Below are positions 35,349 through 43,480 of a DNA stretch of 58,978 nucleotides, in pieces. Position 1 is the stretch's first letter; each line of letters begins with the position of its first letter. Origin of the DNA: a virus. A model generated the notes under the pieces. That model searched no databases, was not told the origin of the DNA, and worked only from the letters and a program-made list of their open reading frames with translations. The translations under genes were made by a program, and so were the position numbers. The stretch lies in IMG/VR virus record IMGVR_UViG_3300012964_000011, positions 1 to 58,978 of that record. One strand, written 5' to 3'.

Positions 35349-36995
35349 CAATTGACGTACATTGGCTGGTGCCTTGCTCCGCATTCCCTTTCCACTGTCT
35401 TTCTTGACAGTGTCTGGCCTAGTTCCTGGTGGTTCTTTGGCAGTCGTCTTGGAAACTAGTGACGGATCTACAGGTTCAACATCTGTGTCAATACCTGGAT
35501 GTTGCATATCATTTGGATTCTTGACCTTACTGATGATGTCTAACATTTCATCATTAGGTACGTCATTGAGCAGTAGTGCAAGTGCTGTCAACGAATCAGC
35601 ATTGGCAGACATCGCGATACGCCGAAGTACGATGTCTCGAATCTCTTTGTCATCCGGTGCATCGTCTTCTGGATCGAACCCGGAAGCGTCACGAAGGGTT
35701 GAGCCCTTAAGCTCGCCACGGTCGAACATTTCCTGTGCTGGCACTGTCCTGTCCGGCACCTGTGACAGTTCAGACGTGTCATACCACATGACGTAACGTC
35801 CACCGTCAGATCGCACCTCTGGCACCTTGTTGGCTGCCAGCATAGGCCCGAGGAATCCAAGGGAGAGTCCGTTACAGATGGTTTCCGCACCAGGAGAAAT
35901 GTAGATCTTGATAGCTGACTCTTCCATTTGCCACTGTCCCCAGTGGTTAATATCAGACATACCAGTCAAAATTTCAGTTGGTATGTTGATGGAAGTAGCC
36001 AAACGCTTTATTGCACGTTCCCTGTCCTCATAGACCTTATCTCCCATTTCGGTAGAAAAGGTCATATGACGGAATGATTCTATGTACTGTGAAGGAACAC
36101 GAATCGGGATAGGAACTGCCGCTGCCGCGGATCCAGGGTTTTGGATAGCTTTAGACGCTATGTCTACTAGATCAGCAATGAAGGGGTCTGGTGCGTTCTT
36201 GTGCTGAGGCTTGGACGGTAGTTGTACCTCATCTGGGATCAACAGGATGCCGTTTGACGCCAACCTGGATAGCAGAATGGCAACTATGTATCGATTATAG
36301 AAGTCAATCTCTTTGAGAATTGGTAGTGCTGCTATGACGGCAGATGATGCCTCACACGCGTACTCATCATCTTCTTGCCAAATACGGGCAACCAGCGTAT
36401 CAGGTCCGAGTGTACGCCACTCATTCTTGACGTCCCCCATGACGTCGTATCGGTTGTGGATTGACGTTTTCCCGTTGCTAGTAGCCTTGACATAGGTACC
36501 TGATTTACGTAGCTCAGAGTTAGATCTGACAGACCACACCCGCTGTCCGTCTACCTCTTCACCAACCAGGTAGGACTCACCCGGTACGGCCAGCTGAACA
36601 GCCAGCTTACGCATCAGTGCAGCTTGCCCGCCGATTCCTCCGCCCAGTTCCTCAACCAGGTTGGACACTGCTACAGCTTCAGTGTCAGCATCTTTATTGT
36701 TGATGATGATCTGAGGATCTTGCCCAGGATAGGCGATTGCTGCCCGAATCCGGACACGGGACATGCTGTTGCCATACCAATCATGGATGGCAAAGTGAAG
36801 TTCTCCCATATTCTTGTAATAGTTCCAAGCTTCAGCCTGGACTGATGTGCGCTGTATGATAAAACTACGAGATAGATCGTCAACCAGTTGTGCAGACGCG
36901 GTGATTCCACTATCACTAATGACTGATCTCTTAGTCATTTGACGTGGCTTGAGTGACACAGGATTACTCCTGCGCACATGTCTACGCTCCGCCAT
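35340..36995 (-). CDS. portal protein
   Basis: A 551-residue protein of the SPP1-gp6-like/actinophage portal type: WNYYKNMGELHFAIHDWYGNSM near the N-terminus, DTLVARIWQED, a DRERAIKRLATSINIPTEILTGM segment and HWGQWQMEESAIKIYI. It forms the dodecameric channel through which DNA enters. ACGGGGGTAAC precedes the ATG and a promoter lies at 37021-37049. The basic C-terminal tail (KKDSGKGMRSK) is disordered. Confidence 0.9.
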   Translation of the reverse strand: MAERRHVRRSNPVSLKPRQMTKRSVISDSGITASAQLVDDLSRSFIIQRTSVQAEAWNYYKNMGELHFAIHDWYGNSMSRVRIRAAIAYPGQDPQIIINNKDADTEAVAVSNLVEELGGGIGGQAALMRKLAVQLAVPGESYLVGEEVDGQRVWSVRSNSELRKSGTYVKATSNGKTSIHNRYDVMGDVKNEWRTLGPDTLVARIWQEDDEYACEASSAVIAALPILKEIDFYNRYIVAILLSRLASNGILLIPDEVQLPSKPQHKNAPDPFIADLVDIASKAIQNPGSAAAAVPIPIRVPSQYIESFRHMTFSTEMGDKVYEDRERAIKRLATSINIPTEILTGMSDINHWGQWQMEESAIKIYISPGAETICNGLSLGFLGPMLAANKVPEVRSDGGRYVMWYDTSELSQVPDRTVPAQEMFDRGELKGSTLRDASGFDPEDDAPDDKEIRDIVLRRIAMSANADSLTALALLLNDVPNDEMLDIISKVKNPNDMQHPGIDTDVEPVDPSLVSKTTAKEPPGTRPDTVKKDSGKGMRSKAPANVRQLES

Positions 36996-37020
36996 GTTAC
37001 CCCCGTAAACTCAAGCCTGT

Positions 37021-37049
37021 TCGATAGCATAGACCATCTAGCTTGTCAA
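37021..37049 (-). promoter_or_regulatory. promoter for the portal and head operon
   Basis: Leftward TTGACA (37044-37049), 17-nt spacer, TATCGA (37021-37026), start codon about 26 nt downstream. TTGACAAGCTAGATG here matches 14 of 15 bases with the operator-like repeat ending at 40088, suggesting shared control. Confidence 0.6.
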
Positions 37050-37051
37050 CA

Positions 37052-37387
37052 CTAGTCTTCCGATTTTTCCTCCGGCTCCATGTTGGCAATCAAACCAGTC
37101 AATGATGATGCTGATAGACCTACCAATACCCATACAGTCCAGGGGAACCAGGATTGATGCATGACATTAGTCGTGTACAGTGCTAGCCCGGTGGTAAGAG
37201 CAGCAGATACCCACACTCCAGAGCACCAGTCACACTGTGTCAGATATGCAAACCAGTGCTCAGACCCCAGTTTGCGGTCTATCCACTCCCTGGGCAGTCG
37301 AACCAGGGGAATGTAGTCACGTGTCACTAGCCTTGTCACTCTGTGAGTGGCAAAAGTCAATAGAACTAGAATAAGCCATCCTGACAT
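37052..37387 (-). CDS. DUF1360-like membrane protein
   Basis: A 111-residue membrane protein. HRVTRLVTRDYIP, then CDWCSGVWVSA and a second hydrophobic segment (WTVWVLVGLSASSLTGLIA) match DUF1360 proteins found beside packaging genes in actinophages. TATTCT lies 6 nt before the ATG, implying a leaderless transcript. Role unknown; membrane location is inferred. Confidence 0.75.
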   Translation of the reverse strand: MSGWLILVLLTFATHRVTRLVTRDYIPLVRLPREWIDRKLGSEHWFAYLTQCDWCSGVWVSAALTTGLALYTTNVMHQSWFPWTVWVLVGLSASSLTGLIANMEPEEKSED

Positions 37388-37393
37388 AAATGC

Positions 37394-37399
37394 AGAATA
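37394..37399 (-). promoter_or_regulatory. -10 box before the DUF1360 gene
   Basis: TATTCT on the leftward strand, followed by GCATTT and ATG 37387. No clear -35 box; it overlaps the foot of the 37405-37454 hairpin. Confidence 0.4.
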
Positions 37400-37404
37400 G
37401 CAGA

Positions 37405-37454
37405 AAACTCGGTAGGCATTCCTCCCTGGCCTTTAAGGAGTGCCTACCGAGTTT
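37405..37454. terminator. long hairpin terminating the terminase transcript
   Basis: AAACTCGGTAGGCA and complement (14 bp), extended by TTCCT/AGGAG inside, total about 19 bp. It separates the terminase unit from the DUF1360 and portal unit on the leftward strand. Confidence 0.7.
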
Positions 37455-37486
37455 GCTTCTACCCTACCGTGGGCAGGGTGAGTGTA

Positions 37487-37648
37487 TCACCTATCATTCA
37501 TCCTATAGGCGATGTACAGGCTTGAGGTGAAAGTACACAATGCTCCTAAAATCAGGATCATTGGCACACTAGCCACATTTTCAATTGCTGCCAGCACCAT
37601 CAACACTGCCCAGAAGAACACATTCACTGTCTGTACTAAACTCTTCAT
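37487..37648 (-). CDS. small membrane protein after terminase
   Basis: A 53-residue protein with two close hydrophobic stretches (VFFWAVLMVLAAIENV and VPMILILGALCTF). ATG 37648 overlaps the terminase stop (TAATG). No family recognised. Confidence 0.6.
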   Translation of the reverse strand: MKSLVQTVNVFFWAVLMVLAAIENVASVPMILILGALCTFTSSLYIAYRMNDR

Positions 37649-39111
37649 TACCAACCTCTCTGCGATGCCCAATCTCCAGCAGACAAACCAGATGTCAAAT
37701 CTGTGTACATGTCTTGTACATCAGGCATTATCATAATACTGCTAACATTGTAGAACGCCAAGAGAAGTGCATCCGCGCTGTCAGGTGACATTCCCATGCG
37801 CTGTATGATGTCCTTCTTACGTTCTACCTTTATCTTGCCTTTTGAGTCTAGTATCTCGTACCTGGGAGCGGATAATTCCCGCAATGTGTCATCATCACAC
37901 GCTGATAGGTCCCAGGTACCCTTACGGGTATTTTCCCGTCCGATATTCCACCATATTTCAGCACGTTTATTGAGAAATTTGTCCTCAAGTCCAGGGGTGG
38001 GAGATTCAGCGACATTCACAGGTATGACTTCAATACCATACTCTGACAATAGCTCCTTGAGTCTGCCTGCAATGCCCCAACCTATACCAATCGAGTCTAT
38101 CTTGACCCGCTGTACTCCCCACTCTTTGATGGTGATAGCTAGATCACCTACAGTTGCCATTGGATCTGGATTTCTAAATACCCGTTCCTGCCCTGCTACA
38201 GCCCCTCTACGCTGTCGGATGACGGTACGGTCTCCCCCACCTCCGACGTCTATTCCCGCCTCTACAAGGCCATCTGAAGGTAGCTCCAGGTACTGGCACT
38301 TTTGCAGCTGAGTGAGTGGCATGATCGTGAACGGATCGGACGACGTGGGGAATAGTCCTCCACACTTGGAGATGAAGAGCGCGTCTTCCTCGCCCCACTT
38401 CAAACGTCGATCATCTACCCACTCCCTGGATATGAGCAAACTTCTTAGTCTGCTAGATACTTTCTCATTTGTGAAGTTTGGAGTGTCTTTATACCCAATA
38501 TGAATTACATTCCAACCTGGATCCCGCAAACAAACGTTACCAAATTCTGTATTAGGATCATCAGGATTACCTATTACAAACATACGTGAATTGACGTTTG
38601 ATGCCAAAGTGCTGGTAGCAGTCCAGATGTCAGGAGATATACCGCATCCCTCGTCTAGGATGACGAGGATGTACAGAGCGTGAATACCCTGGCCTGCTGT
38701 AGTGTCGTCATCCCTGGGCTTACGACCGAACGCTACTAGTTGATTACCTATGTACCATTCTGTAAGGTTTGTTCGCCCAGGGAGACCAGCATCCGCATGT
38801 ATTTTGTTGATCTCTCGCCATAAAACCGCCTTGACCTGCGCCGCGGTAGGTGCGGAGGTATAGACAAATGCCTCTCCAACCGGATGTGTGTCCAACCACC
38901 ATCCTGTGGCATACGCGGCAGTTCGGCTCTTACCGGCACTATGGCAAGAATGTACCGCTGTCTTCCTGTTATCACGAATTGACTCTAAAATTTCCTTCTG
39001 CTTACTCCAAAGTTCTCCTTTTACCCGTTCCTCTACCCAAGCAACAGGGTCATAGCGCCAAGACAGAGACTGCGGAGCAATCGCATCCGCAGCCTTTGCC
39101 CAAACCCCCAT
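37648..39111 (-). CDS. terL: terminase large subunit
   Basis: A 487-residue packaging motor. The ATPase has Walker A HSCHSAGKSRT (K61) and Walker B YILVILDEG (D153, E154). The nuclease domain has AGIDVGGGGDRT, KIDSIGIGWG and the C-terminal SPDSADALLLAF with its catalytic acidic residues. It cleaves and pumps DNA into the capsid with the portal. Small subunit candidate is at 41460-42155, separated by small genes. Confidence 0.95.
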   Translation of the reverse strand: MGVWAKAADAIAPQSLSWRYDPVAWVEERVKGELWSKQKEILESIRDNRKTAVHSCHSAGKSRTAAYATGWWLDTHPVGEAFVYTSAPTAAQVKAVLWREINKIHADAGLPGRTNLTEWYIGNQLVAFGRKPRDDDTTAGQGIHALYILVILDEGCGISPDIWTATSTLASNVNSRMFVIGNPDDPNTEFGNVCLRDPGWNVIHIGYKDTPNFTNEKVSSRLRSLLISREWVDDRRLKWGEEDALFISKCGGLFPTSSDPFTIMPLTQLQKCQYLELPSDGLVEAGIDVGGGGDRTVIRQRRGAVAGQERVFRNPDPMATVGDLAITIKEWGVQRVKIDSIGIGWGIAGRLKELLSEYGIEVIPVNVAESPTPGLEDKFLNKRAEIWWNIGRENTRKGTWDLSACDDDTLRELSAPRYEILDSKGKIKVERKKDIIQRMGMSPDSADALLLAFYNVSSIMIMPDVQDMYTDLTSGLSAGDWASQRGW

Positions 39112-39123
39112 ATGAGAAGTCTA

Positions 39124-39318
39124 TTATTTTCTACGCCAACGATCAACTAACGTGTGAATATCAGACAGTGACGTGATTACAAACGTTGTTGGCAACATCG
39201 CAAAGAATAGTAAATTAAAATCTGTGTACTCAGACATCAACATAATTGCGGAGCACGATAGTCCAAACATGTAAATGATAACAATTTGAGTGTATGCAAC
39301 TAACTTACGGATATTCAT
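39124..39318 (-). CDS. small membrane protein
   Basis: A 64-residue protein with two hydrophobic helices (QIVIIYMFGLSCSAIML and LLFFAMLPTTFVITSL). ATG 39318 lies just after the stop of the upstream membrane protein gene. Third of a run of tiny membrane proteins upstream of the terminase. Confidence 0.6.
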   Translation of the reverse strand: MNIRKLVAYTQIVIIYMFGLSCSAIMLMSEYTDFNLLFFAMLPTTFVITSLSDIHTLVDRWRRK

Positions 39319-39319
39319 C

Positions 39320-39496
39320 TCATTCAAGACCTTTCCACAAGAATGCAGCAATCAACCCACTTATCACCACAGATGATATTAGTGCCTTGAATGCATCGAA
39401 TCCAGCACATGTACAGAGTGCAAAAGCCACAAACAGTGCCAATAGACTTAGAATGGTGACTACTGCACGTTTTAGATCATCCGTTACCCTCTTCAT
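39320..39496 (-). CDS. small membrane protein
   Basis: A 58-residue protein, MKRVTDDLKRAVVTILSLLAL at the N-terminus and a second hydrophobic helix (ALISSVVISGLIAAFLW) at the end. ATG 39496 overlaps the upstream TGA as ATGA, which decides the start. Confidence 0.6.
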   Translation of the reverse strand: MKRVTDDLKRAVVTILSLLALFVAFALCTCAGFDAFKALISSVVISGLIAAFLWKGLE

Positions 39497-39681
39497 TGCC
39501 ACTTACCACCTTTACTACCATAATTCTTGAATGCGAAGAAAATTCTAAAAACTACTGATACTCCGAATGCAATAGCTGCACTCTCCGTATGTTCCATACC
39601 ATTGTTCGTGAACATTACATACAGACCAATGAAGATTGCTAATGATCCTATCCAGAGGAGGAGATTGATGATTGATTCCAT
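39493..39681 (-). CDS. small membrane protein
   Basis: A 62-residue protein, MESIINLLLWIGSLAIFIGL then a second hydrophobic stretch (AIAFGVSVVFRIFFAF) and a basic tail. AAAAGGTACTGATC precedes ATG 39681. No family recognised. Confidence 0.6.
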   Translation of the reverse strand: MESIINLLLWIGSLAIFIGLYVMFTNNGMEHTESAAIAFGVSVVFRIFFAFKNYGSKGGKWQ

Positions 39682-39683
39682 GA

Positions 39684-39944
39684 TCAGTACCTCTTGACAA
39701 TAGACATTGGTATGCACCTAACACCTTGACTGTGAAGTTGAAGTATTACCTCTGTGTATTTCACAATCTCAGTCCCTTCTTGCTGTGTCCAAAATTCCTC
39801 AGCTCCCTTCCTATACTCTTCAGGAATAGTTAGCAGATATGTTGCAAACAAAACCTGATCAGGGGTTCCGGTGCGCTTGACTTCTAGTAGATGATCCATC
39901 ATCAGCCGTTCAGGCACACTATCTGATCTTTCTATTCTCCGCAT
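39684..39944 (-). CDS. hypothetical small soluble protein
   Basis: An 86-residue charged, helical protein beginning MRRIERSDSVPERLMMDHLLE. GAGGAG lies 8 nt before ATG 39944. First of the cluster of small genes leading to the terminase. No family recognised. Confidence 0.6.
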   Translation of the reverse strand: MRRIERSDSVPERLMMDHLLEVKRTGTPDQVLFATYLLTIPEEYRKGAEEFWTQQEGTEIVKYTEVILQLHSQGVRCIPMSIVKRY

Positions 39945-39994
39945 CTCTTGCTCTCCTCCTCGTCTAAGTCCCACTCTATGTCATCAATTGACAT
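39932..39994 (-). CDS. possible 20-residue acidic peptide
   Basis: ATG 39994 has AAAGGATCAAAGT upstream and reads 20 codons of very acidic sequence (MSIDDIEWDLDEEESK), overlapping the next start. Its GAG-rich end also supplies the ribosome-binding site of the downstream gene, so it may be a leader peptide. Confidence 0.35.
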   Translation of the reverse strand: MSIDDIEWDLDEEESKRCGE

Positions 39995-40012
39995 ACTTTG
40001 ATCCTTTCTGAC

Positions 40013-40086
40013 TTGAACTACTTTCTTCAACGTGCTACAATAGCAGATGTCGAACCAATTGACAATCTAGACATTGACAATCTAGA
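40013..40086 (+). promoter_or_regulatory. promoter followed by tandem operator-like repeats
   Basis: TTGAAC (40013-40018), 17-nt spacer, TACAAT (40036-40041). Downstream, ATTGACAATCTAGA occurs twice, 40058-40071 and 40073-40086, a 15-nt period just after the expected transcription start. The TTGACAATC core is shared with the operator at 3618-3640. Confidence 0.65.
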
Positions 40087-40103
40087 TGAGGAGACGAAAT
40101 CAG

Positions 40104-40277
40104 ATGGGTAAGCACTCTGAAGAGGCAGGGTACCCGGTCGGAACACGCGGATCTGATTCCCGCATGTCACCCAAGGGGTGGGAGTCGGATAGATCTGCAA
40201 AACCAGCAGAGACGCCGTCTGAGCGTGCCGCAGAAGCACGTCACGAAGGATGGTCAATAACTGGCAGGAACAAGTAG
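40104..40277 (+). CDS. hypothetical small protein
   Basis: A 57-residue hydrophilic protein starting MGKHSEEAGYPVGTRG, rich in Ser, Glu and Arg. GAGGAG lies 11 nt before ATG 40104. It is a lone rightward gene under its own regulated promoter inside a leftward region, bounded by a terminator, which suggests a special role or recent insertion. Confidence 0.6.
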   Translation: MGKHSEEAGYPVGTRGSDSRMSPKGWESDRSAKPAETPSERAAEARHEGWSITGRNK

Positions 40278-40286
40278 GACATAATA

Positions 40287-40321
40287 ACTACACCGGTACA
40301 CTTCACATGTACCGGTGTAGT
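40287..40321. terminator. 14-bp bidirectional terminator
   Basis: ACTACACCGGTACA (40287-40300) and complement (40308-40321) flank a 7-nt loop between two convergent genes. Confidence 0.75.
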
Positions 40322-40328
40322 TCTGTCT

Positions 40329-40661
40329 TCATCGGTTAGGCCATGCCCACTGACCACGTTGATTACCGTATCTCACTGCATATTCTCGATACGATTTTCC
40401 TAGTCCGAACACCAGGAGATCTACAGTATCGTCATCAGGCAGTTCAGTAAGTACTTCTGCCGGGCGTGATGTCGTCTCATGAACAATCGACGGATCAGAT
40501 GCACTGTACACTGCCCTTGGTTCAGGTCCCCACCGATCAATCACCTCGGCAACGGTAGTATCCCTCGTTCGAATCACAATTGCTGGCGAAATAACATCAT
40601 TACCAGGACCATTATCTATTTTTGACTTATATTGAACTATATCACAAATTCTCGGCTTCAA
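40329..40661 (-). CDS. actinophage small protein, 'GTWHWP'-like family
   Basis: A 110-residue protein: MKPRICDIVQY at the start, AIVIRT, LLVFGLGK and the terminal GQWAWPN match the pattern of a small actinophage family that ends in GTWHWP. TTG 40661 has TAGGAG 6 nt upstream. Relatives occur at 48872, 49222 and 49590. Function unknown. Confidence 0.65.
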   Translation of the reverse strand: MKPRICDIVQYKSKIDNGPGNDVISPAIVIRTRDTTVAEVIDRWGPEPRAVYSASDPSIVHETTSRPAEVLTELPDDDTVDLLVFGLGKSYREYAVRYGNQRGQWAWPNR

Positions 40662-40673
40662 AGTTATCTCCTA

Positions 40674-40847
40674 TCAGTTTAAAAGATCAATCGCATGATG
40701 GTCTGAGACTGCTATCTTTTGTTCGGGAAGTACACAACTTGGGTAACACCGTGCATAACAGTCTCTACCAACACAGTGCAATGTCATATATTTACCAATA
40801 TGATCCTTCAATCCACAAAACACACATGTTACATAGAATTTTATCAT
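40674..40847 (-). CDS. small Cys-rich protein
   Basis: A 57-residue protein with CVFCG at residues 8-12 and further cysteines at 25, 30, 34 and 38, a possible zinc fold. ATG 40847 overlaps the upstream stop as ATGA and the next gene follows by 12 nt, so it fits the operon exactly although it is short. Confidence 0.65.
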   Translation of the reverse strand: MIKFYVTCVFCGLKDHIGKYMTLHCVGRDCYARCYPSCVLPEQKIAVSDHHAIDLLN

Positions 40848-41173
40848 TCTGTTACATTTTCTCTTACATCATAGTCTAAGTACTCTTCAGTACTGCTCAT
40901 GATACATAATCTCGCATCTCGTAAGAACTTTTCCTGCCTCTTTACACCATCAAGTATGTGCTTTGCAAGTCTTTCAGCATGCAAAGGACAACAAGTAAAG
41001 AATGGGGACCATTCCTCACTTGTGGTATATTTAGTTAGAAACACTACTGAAGCTCGCGAATTAACATCAAGTGGAAACTCTACCCGCATTTCCACTACAG
41101 GCAAACTTGAATACTCATCTAGAAACAAATATCTAGAGATCTTCTTGAATCGTCTAAAGAAACCAATGATCAT
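40844..41173 (-). CDS. hypothetical protein, tandem paralogue A
   Basis: A 109-residue protein sharing FFRRFKKISRYLFLDE, VVEM, and the C-terminal EEYLDYDVRE with the gene upstream (41170-41463). The two genes are a tandem duplication joined by an ATGA overlap. No family recognised. Confidence 0.65.
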   Translation of the reverse strand: MIIGFFRRFKKISRYLFLDEYSSLPVVEMRVEFPLDVNSRASVVFLTKYTTSEEWSPFFTCCPLHAERLAKHILDGVKRQEKFLRDARLCIMSSTEEYLDYDVRENVTE

Positions 41174-41463
41174 GACACATAATCTCGCATATCATAATCT
41201 AGGTACTCTTCAATACCTAGCTGTTTTCGTTGTTTGTCCAGACCCGCAATCAAGTCATCTGAAAGTTCCTTAGCTTGTCCGGGAGTACAAGTAAAGAATA
41301 CTTTCCATTTACCATCTGTAAGATATCTAGATTTAAATTCTACCTTTGGCCTATCACCGATAATTGAGAAATCTACATCCATTTCTATTATTGGTACACC
41401 AGATGGTTCATTAAGGAACAAGTATCGAGAAACCTTACGCAATCGTTCAAAGAAACCAATCAT
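41170..41463 (-). CDS. hypothetical protein, tandem paralogue B
   Basis: A 97-residue protein, MIGFFERLRKVSRYLFLNE at the N-terminus, FFTCTPGQA in the middle and EEYLDYDMRDYV at the C-terminus, aligned along its length with paralogue A. Its ATG overlaps the terminase small subunit stop as ATGA. Confidence 0.65.
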   Translation of the reverse strand: MIGFFERLRKVSRYLFLNEPSGVPIIEMDVDFSIIGDRPKVEFKSRYLTDGKWKVFFTCTPGQAKELSDDLIAGLDKQRKQLGIEEYLDYDMRDYVS

Positions 41464-42155
41464 GTCAGTACACCCTCCAGTTCAAGCATCTTGGTACGCA
41501 TGATACCCCTTGCCAGAGCTTCCTGTTCCGGGTCCAAGTCCAGGGATGCGAGAGCAGCGTTAAGGATCATGGCGATGTTCATTGCTTGTTGTTCCATGAT
41601 CTGCACAGCACGTTCCTCTATGCCACATGCAATGGCTATCTTAGCCGTCCGTACAAGCTCCTTACGTGCCTCTCGCCACTGTTGCAGCCAACTGGCATAC
41701 CCCTCTGGGTCCAGGAGAGAAGCGTCGTCAGGTGCCTCTGACACCTTCTTCTGAAGCCATGCAACCTCCCCGGCAGCTTGCTTTACCTCTCGCAGCAACG
41801 CATCCCAAGGGGAGATATCCTCTTCCATGGCTATCATATGTGCCATAATCCACGCTCCATATACATCTACATACATATCACTAGCAGGTCTATGCCTCGA
41901 ACATCTACCTACAGGGTATTTGGTACCGTCACCAGCTGGTTTCTCGCAGTAAGATATAGTACTATGCGTATCTTTACTACGATTTACTATCTTCTTACCA
42001 CACAAACCACCTAATATTGGTTTACCATTTTCTTCAGAACGTCTTATATGAACTAATGCATCTATTCTTGCACACATTGCCAGTGCATCATCACACTTCT
42101 TCGCATATGTGTGATCATGCCGGAGCACCCCTCGTCTGATTCCCTTCTTTGCCAT
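41460..42155 (-). CDS. terminase small subunit-like protein
   Basis: A 231-residue protein. The Cys/His segment CGKKI, YCEKPAGDGTKYPVGRCSRHR, then GAWIMAHMIAMEEDISPWDALL and a helical remainder match proteins commonly assigned as terminase small subunit in actinophages. It would recognise phage DNA for packaging. ATG 42155 has TATGAT 6 nt upstream. It heads the leftward transcript that leads to the terminase large subunit. Confidence 0.7.
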   Translation of the reverse strand: MAKKGIRRGVLRHDHTYAKKCDDALAMCARIDALVHIRRSEENGKPILGGLCGKKIVNRSKDTHSTISYCEKPAGDGTKYPVGRCSRHRPASDMYVDVYGAWIMAHMIAMEEDISPWDALLREVKQAAGEVAWLQKKVSEAPDDASLLDPEGYASWLQQWREARKELVRTAKIAIACGIEERAVQIMEQQAMNIAMILNAALASLDLDPEQEALARGIMRTKMLELEGVLT

Positions 42156-42161
42156 TGTGCT

Positions 42162-42167
42162 ATCATA
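42162..42167 (-). promoter_or_regulatory. -10 box before the terminase small subunit
   Basis: TATGAT on the leftward strand, AGCACA, ATG 42155. No good -35 box. Same 6-nt geometry as other leaderless starts here. Confidence 0.45.
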
Positions 42168-42211
42168 ATCCTCTGTACTCGGAATCCCCCTACGCACAGG
42201 AGATCCAATCT

Positions 42212-42508
42212 ATGGATAGGCAAGTTATTCTGATCATTATCGGGCTGTTCACTACAGTATTTCAGCTCTCTGCGGTGTCTCTTCTCATCGCACAGTGTGT
42301 GATGATGACCAGAACTCGGAGAGAGTCCAGGGGGAACAGTCATCCGATAGAAGAGTGCATCTCTCACGGTGAACACACCATAGAGGAGTGCATCAATGAA
42401 GTGATGAAGATGATCCAGGAGGACAAGGAGCGTGAGGTGCTGAGATCCAGCACCATGCGACTCTCTGACCAGTTCATACCACTAACAGAGAGGTCTACTG
42501 TTGACTGA
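42212..42508 (+). CDS. single-TM membrane protein
   Basis: A 98-residue protein with one N-terminal hydrophobic helix (VILIIIGLFTTVFQLSAVSLL) and a charged cytoplasmic-like tail. AGGAGATCCAATCT precedes ATG 42212. First gene of the rightward cluster, divergent from the terminase small subunit with 56 bp between. Confidence 0.65.
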   Translation: MDRQVILIIIGLFTTVFQLSAVSLLIAQCVMMTRTRRESRGNSHPIEECISHGEHTIEECINEVMKMIQEDKEREVLRSSTMRLSDQFIPLTERSTVD

Positions 42509-42704
42509 GTCCAGGAGGGGTAGGCGTCCTATCTGTGACGGCAAGGTGTCATTCAATAGTGCAATTCGACTTAAAGAGGAATGTCTACTGTACGTACTGA
42601 ATTATCGTAATGAAACTGGAAAGCCACTCTCATACGTCCTTGGTAGCCTGATTGAACTTGGATACAATGAAATATGTAAAACTATGGAGATTGATAACCT
42701 TTGA
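42501..42704 (+). CDS. hypothetical small protein, possible ribbon-helix-helix
   Basis: A 67-residue protein: KVSFNSAIRLKEECLLYVLNY followed by KPLSYVLGSLIELGYN resembles a strand-helix-helix layout of Arc/MetJ-type regulators. TTG 42501 overlaps the upstream gene; AGAGAGG is upstream. Ends in a TTGA overlap with the next gene. Confidence 0.5.
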   Translation: MTESRRGRRPICDGKVSFNSAIRLKEECLLYVLNYRNETGKPLSYVLGSLIELGYNEICKTMEIDNL

Positions 42705-42946
42705 ACCCTACCTGGTCTTTCGTACTGATGGCAACTGGTATCATAGGTATGTGGATAGCCCCTAGGAATCCTCGCACTGGTTGGATGATCAACATACTCA
42801 ACCAGCTGGTATGGATCGTGTACGCCGTAGCCACATACCAATGGGGGTTCTTGGTATCCGCATTTTTGTACGGAGCAACCTACATCCGATTCTATCTAAG
42901 GTCGTATGATGTCACGAAAAACGCGGAAGGAGCTGTCACAAACTAG
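42701..42946 (+). CDS. small multi-TM membrane protein
   Basis: An 81-residue protein with three hydrophobic stretches, including LNQLVWIVYAVATYQWGFLVSA and FLYGATYI, of a type frequent in actinophages. TTG start overlaps the upstream TGA. Function unknown. Confidence 0.65.
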   Translation: MNPTWSFVLMATGIIGMWIAPRNPRTGWMINILNQLVWIVYAVATYQWGFLVSAFLYGATYIRFYLRSYDVTKNAEGAVTN

Positions 42947-43169
42947 TAGAGCACAAAGGTGTAAAAAGTATGGTTCTGAGAGATCATGGCGTATCAACAA
43001 CCTTGAATTCTGTCCTAGATCAGGCAAACGCATATATCTGTCTGACATGGAGGCAGATCGAATATCGTCCAACGCGAAGGATGCTCCACCGTTGAGTTAC
43101 TACACATGCTGGTATTGCGGCATGTGGCATCTGACCACACAGAGATACAAGAGTAAGGGCAATGGCTGA
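42906..43169 (+). CDS. small zinc-ribbon-like protein
   Basis: An 87-residue protein with FCPRSGKRIY and YTCWYCGMWHLTTQ, matching small actinophage proteins with a C-terminal CxxCxxWHLT. Overlaps its neighbours by 41 and 8 nt. Probably zinc-binding; function unknown. Confidence 0.65.
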   Translation: MMSRKTRKELSQTSRAQRCKKYGSERSWRINNLEFCPRSGKRIYLSDMEADRISSNAKDAPPLSYYTCWYCGMWHLTTQRYKSKGNG

Positions 43170-43449
43170 ACTGAGAGACGCCGTGGAACTACTGACGACC
43201 GGGCGTGCACCTAAGAAGAAGAGAATAAGTTACGCATTGTATCTACAATTTTCAGTGCTACTGTACCTGAATTTAGCACATGCATACTTCTTCATGCTGG
43301 CAATAGGGGTCATCCACCACGAATGGATACCAGCACTTCCTACCATTGGATATGGTTGGTCGCTGATGGTGACTATCTTGATGCGACTAACGTTCAAGGA
43401 TACCAGATTTCCTGGTATCTGGAGAAATGTCGATTGGAAACGAATGTGA
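43162..43449 (+). CDS. small membrane protein
   Basis: A 95-residue protein with a basic N-terminus and two hydrophobic helices (YLQFSVLLYLNLAHAYFFML and TIGYGWSLMVTILM). Function unknown. Confidence 0.6.
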   Translation: MAELRDAVELLTTGRAPKKKRISYALYLQFSVLLYLNLAHAYFFMLAIGVIHHEWIPALPTIGYGWSLMVTILMRLTFKDTRFPGIWRNVDWKRM

Positions 43450-43480
43450 TCCGGTACACCCGAGGTCCAGGGGAATAGTG

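Noticed and set aside
40622-40879. 85-residue rightward frame
   Set aside because: It lies opposite the leftward 57-residue Cys-rich gene, which has an ATGA overlap with its neighbour.
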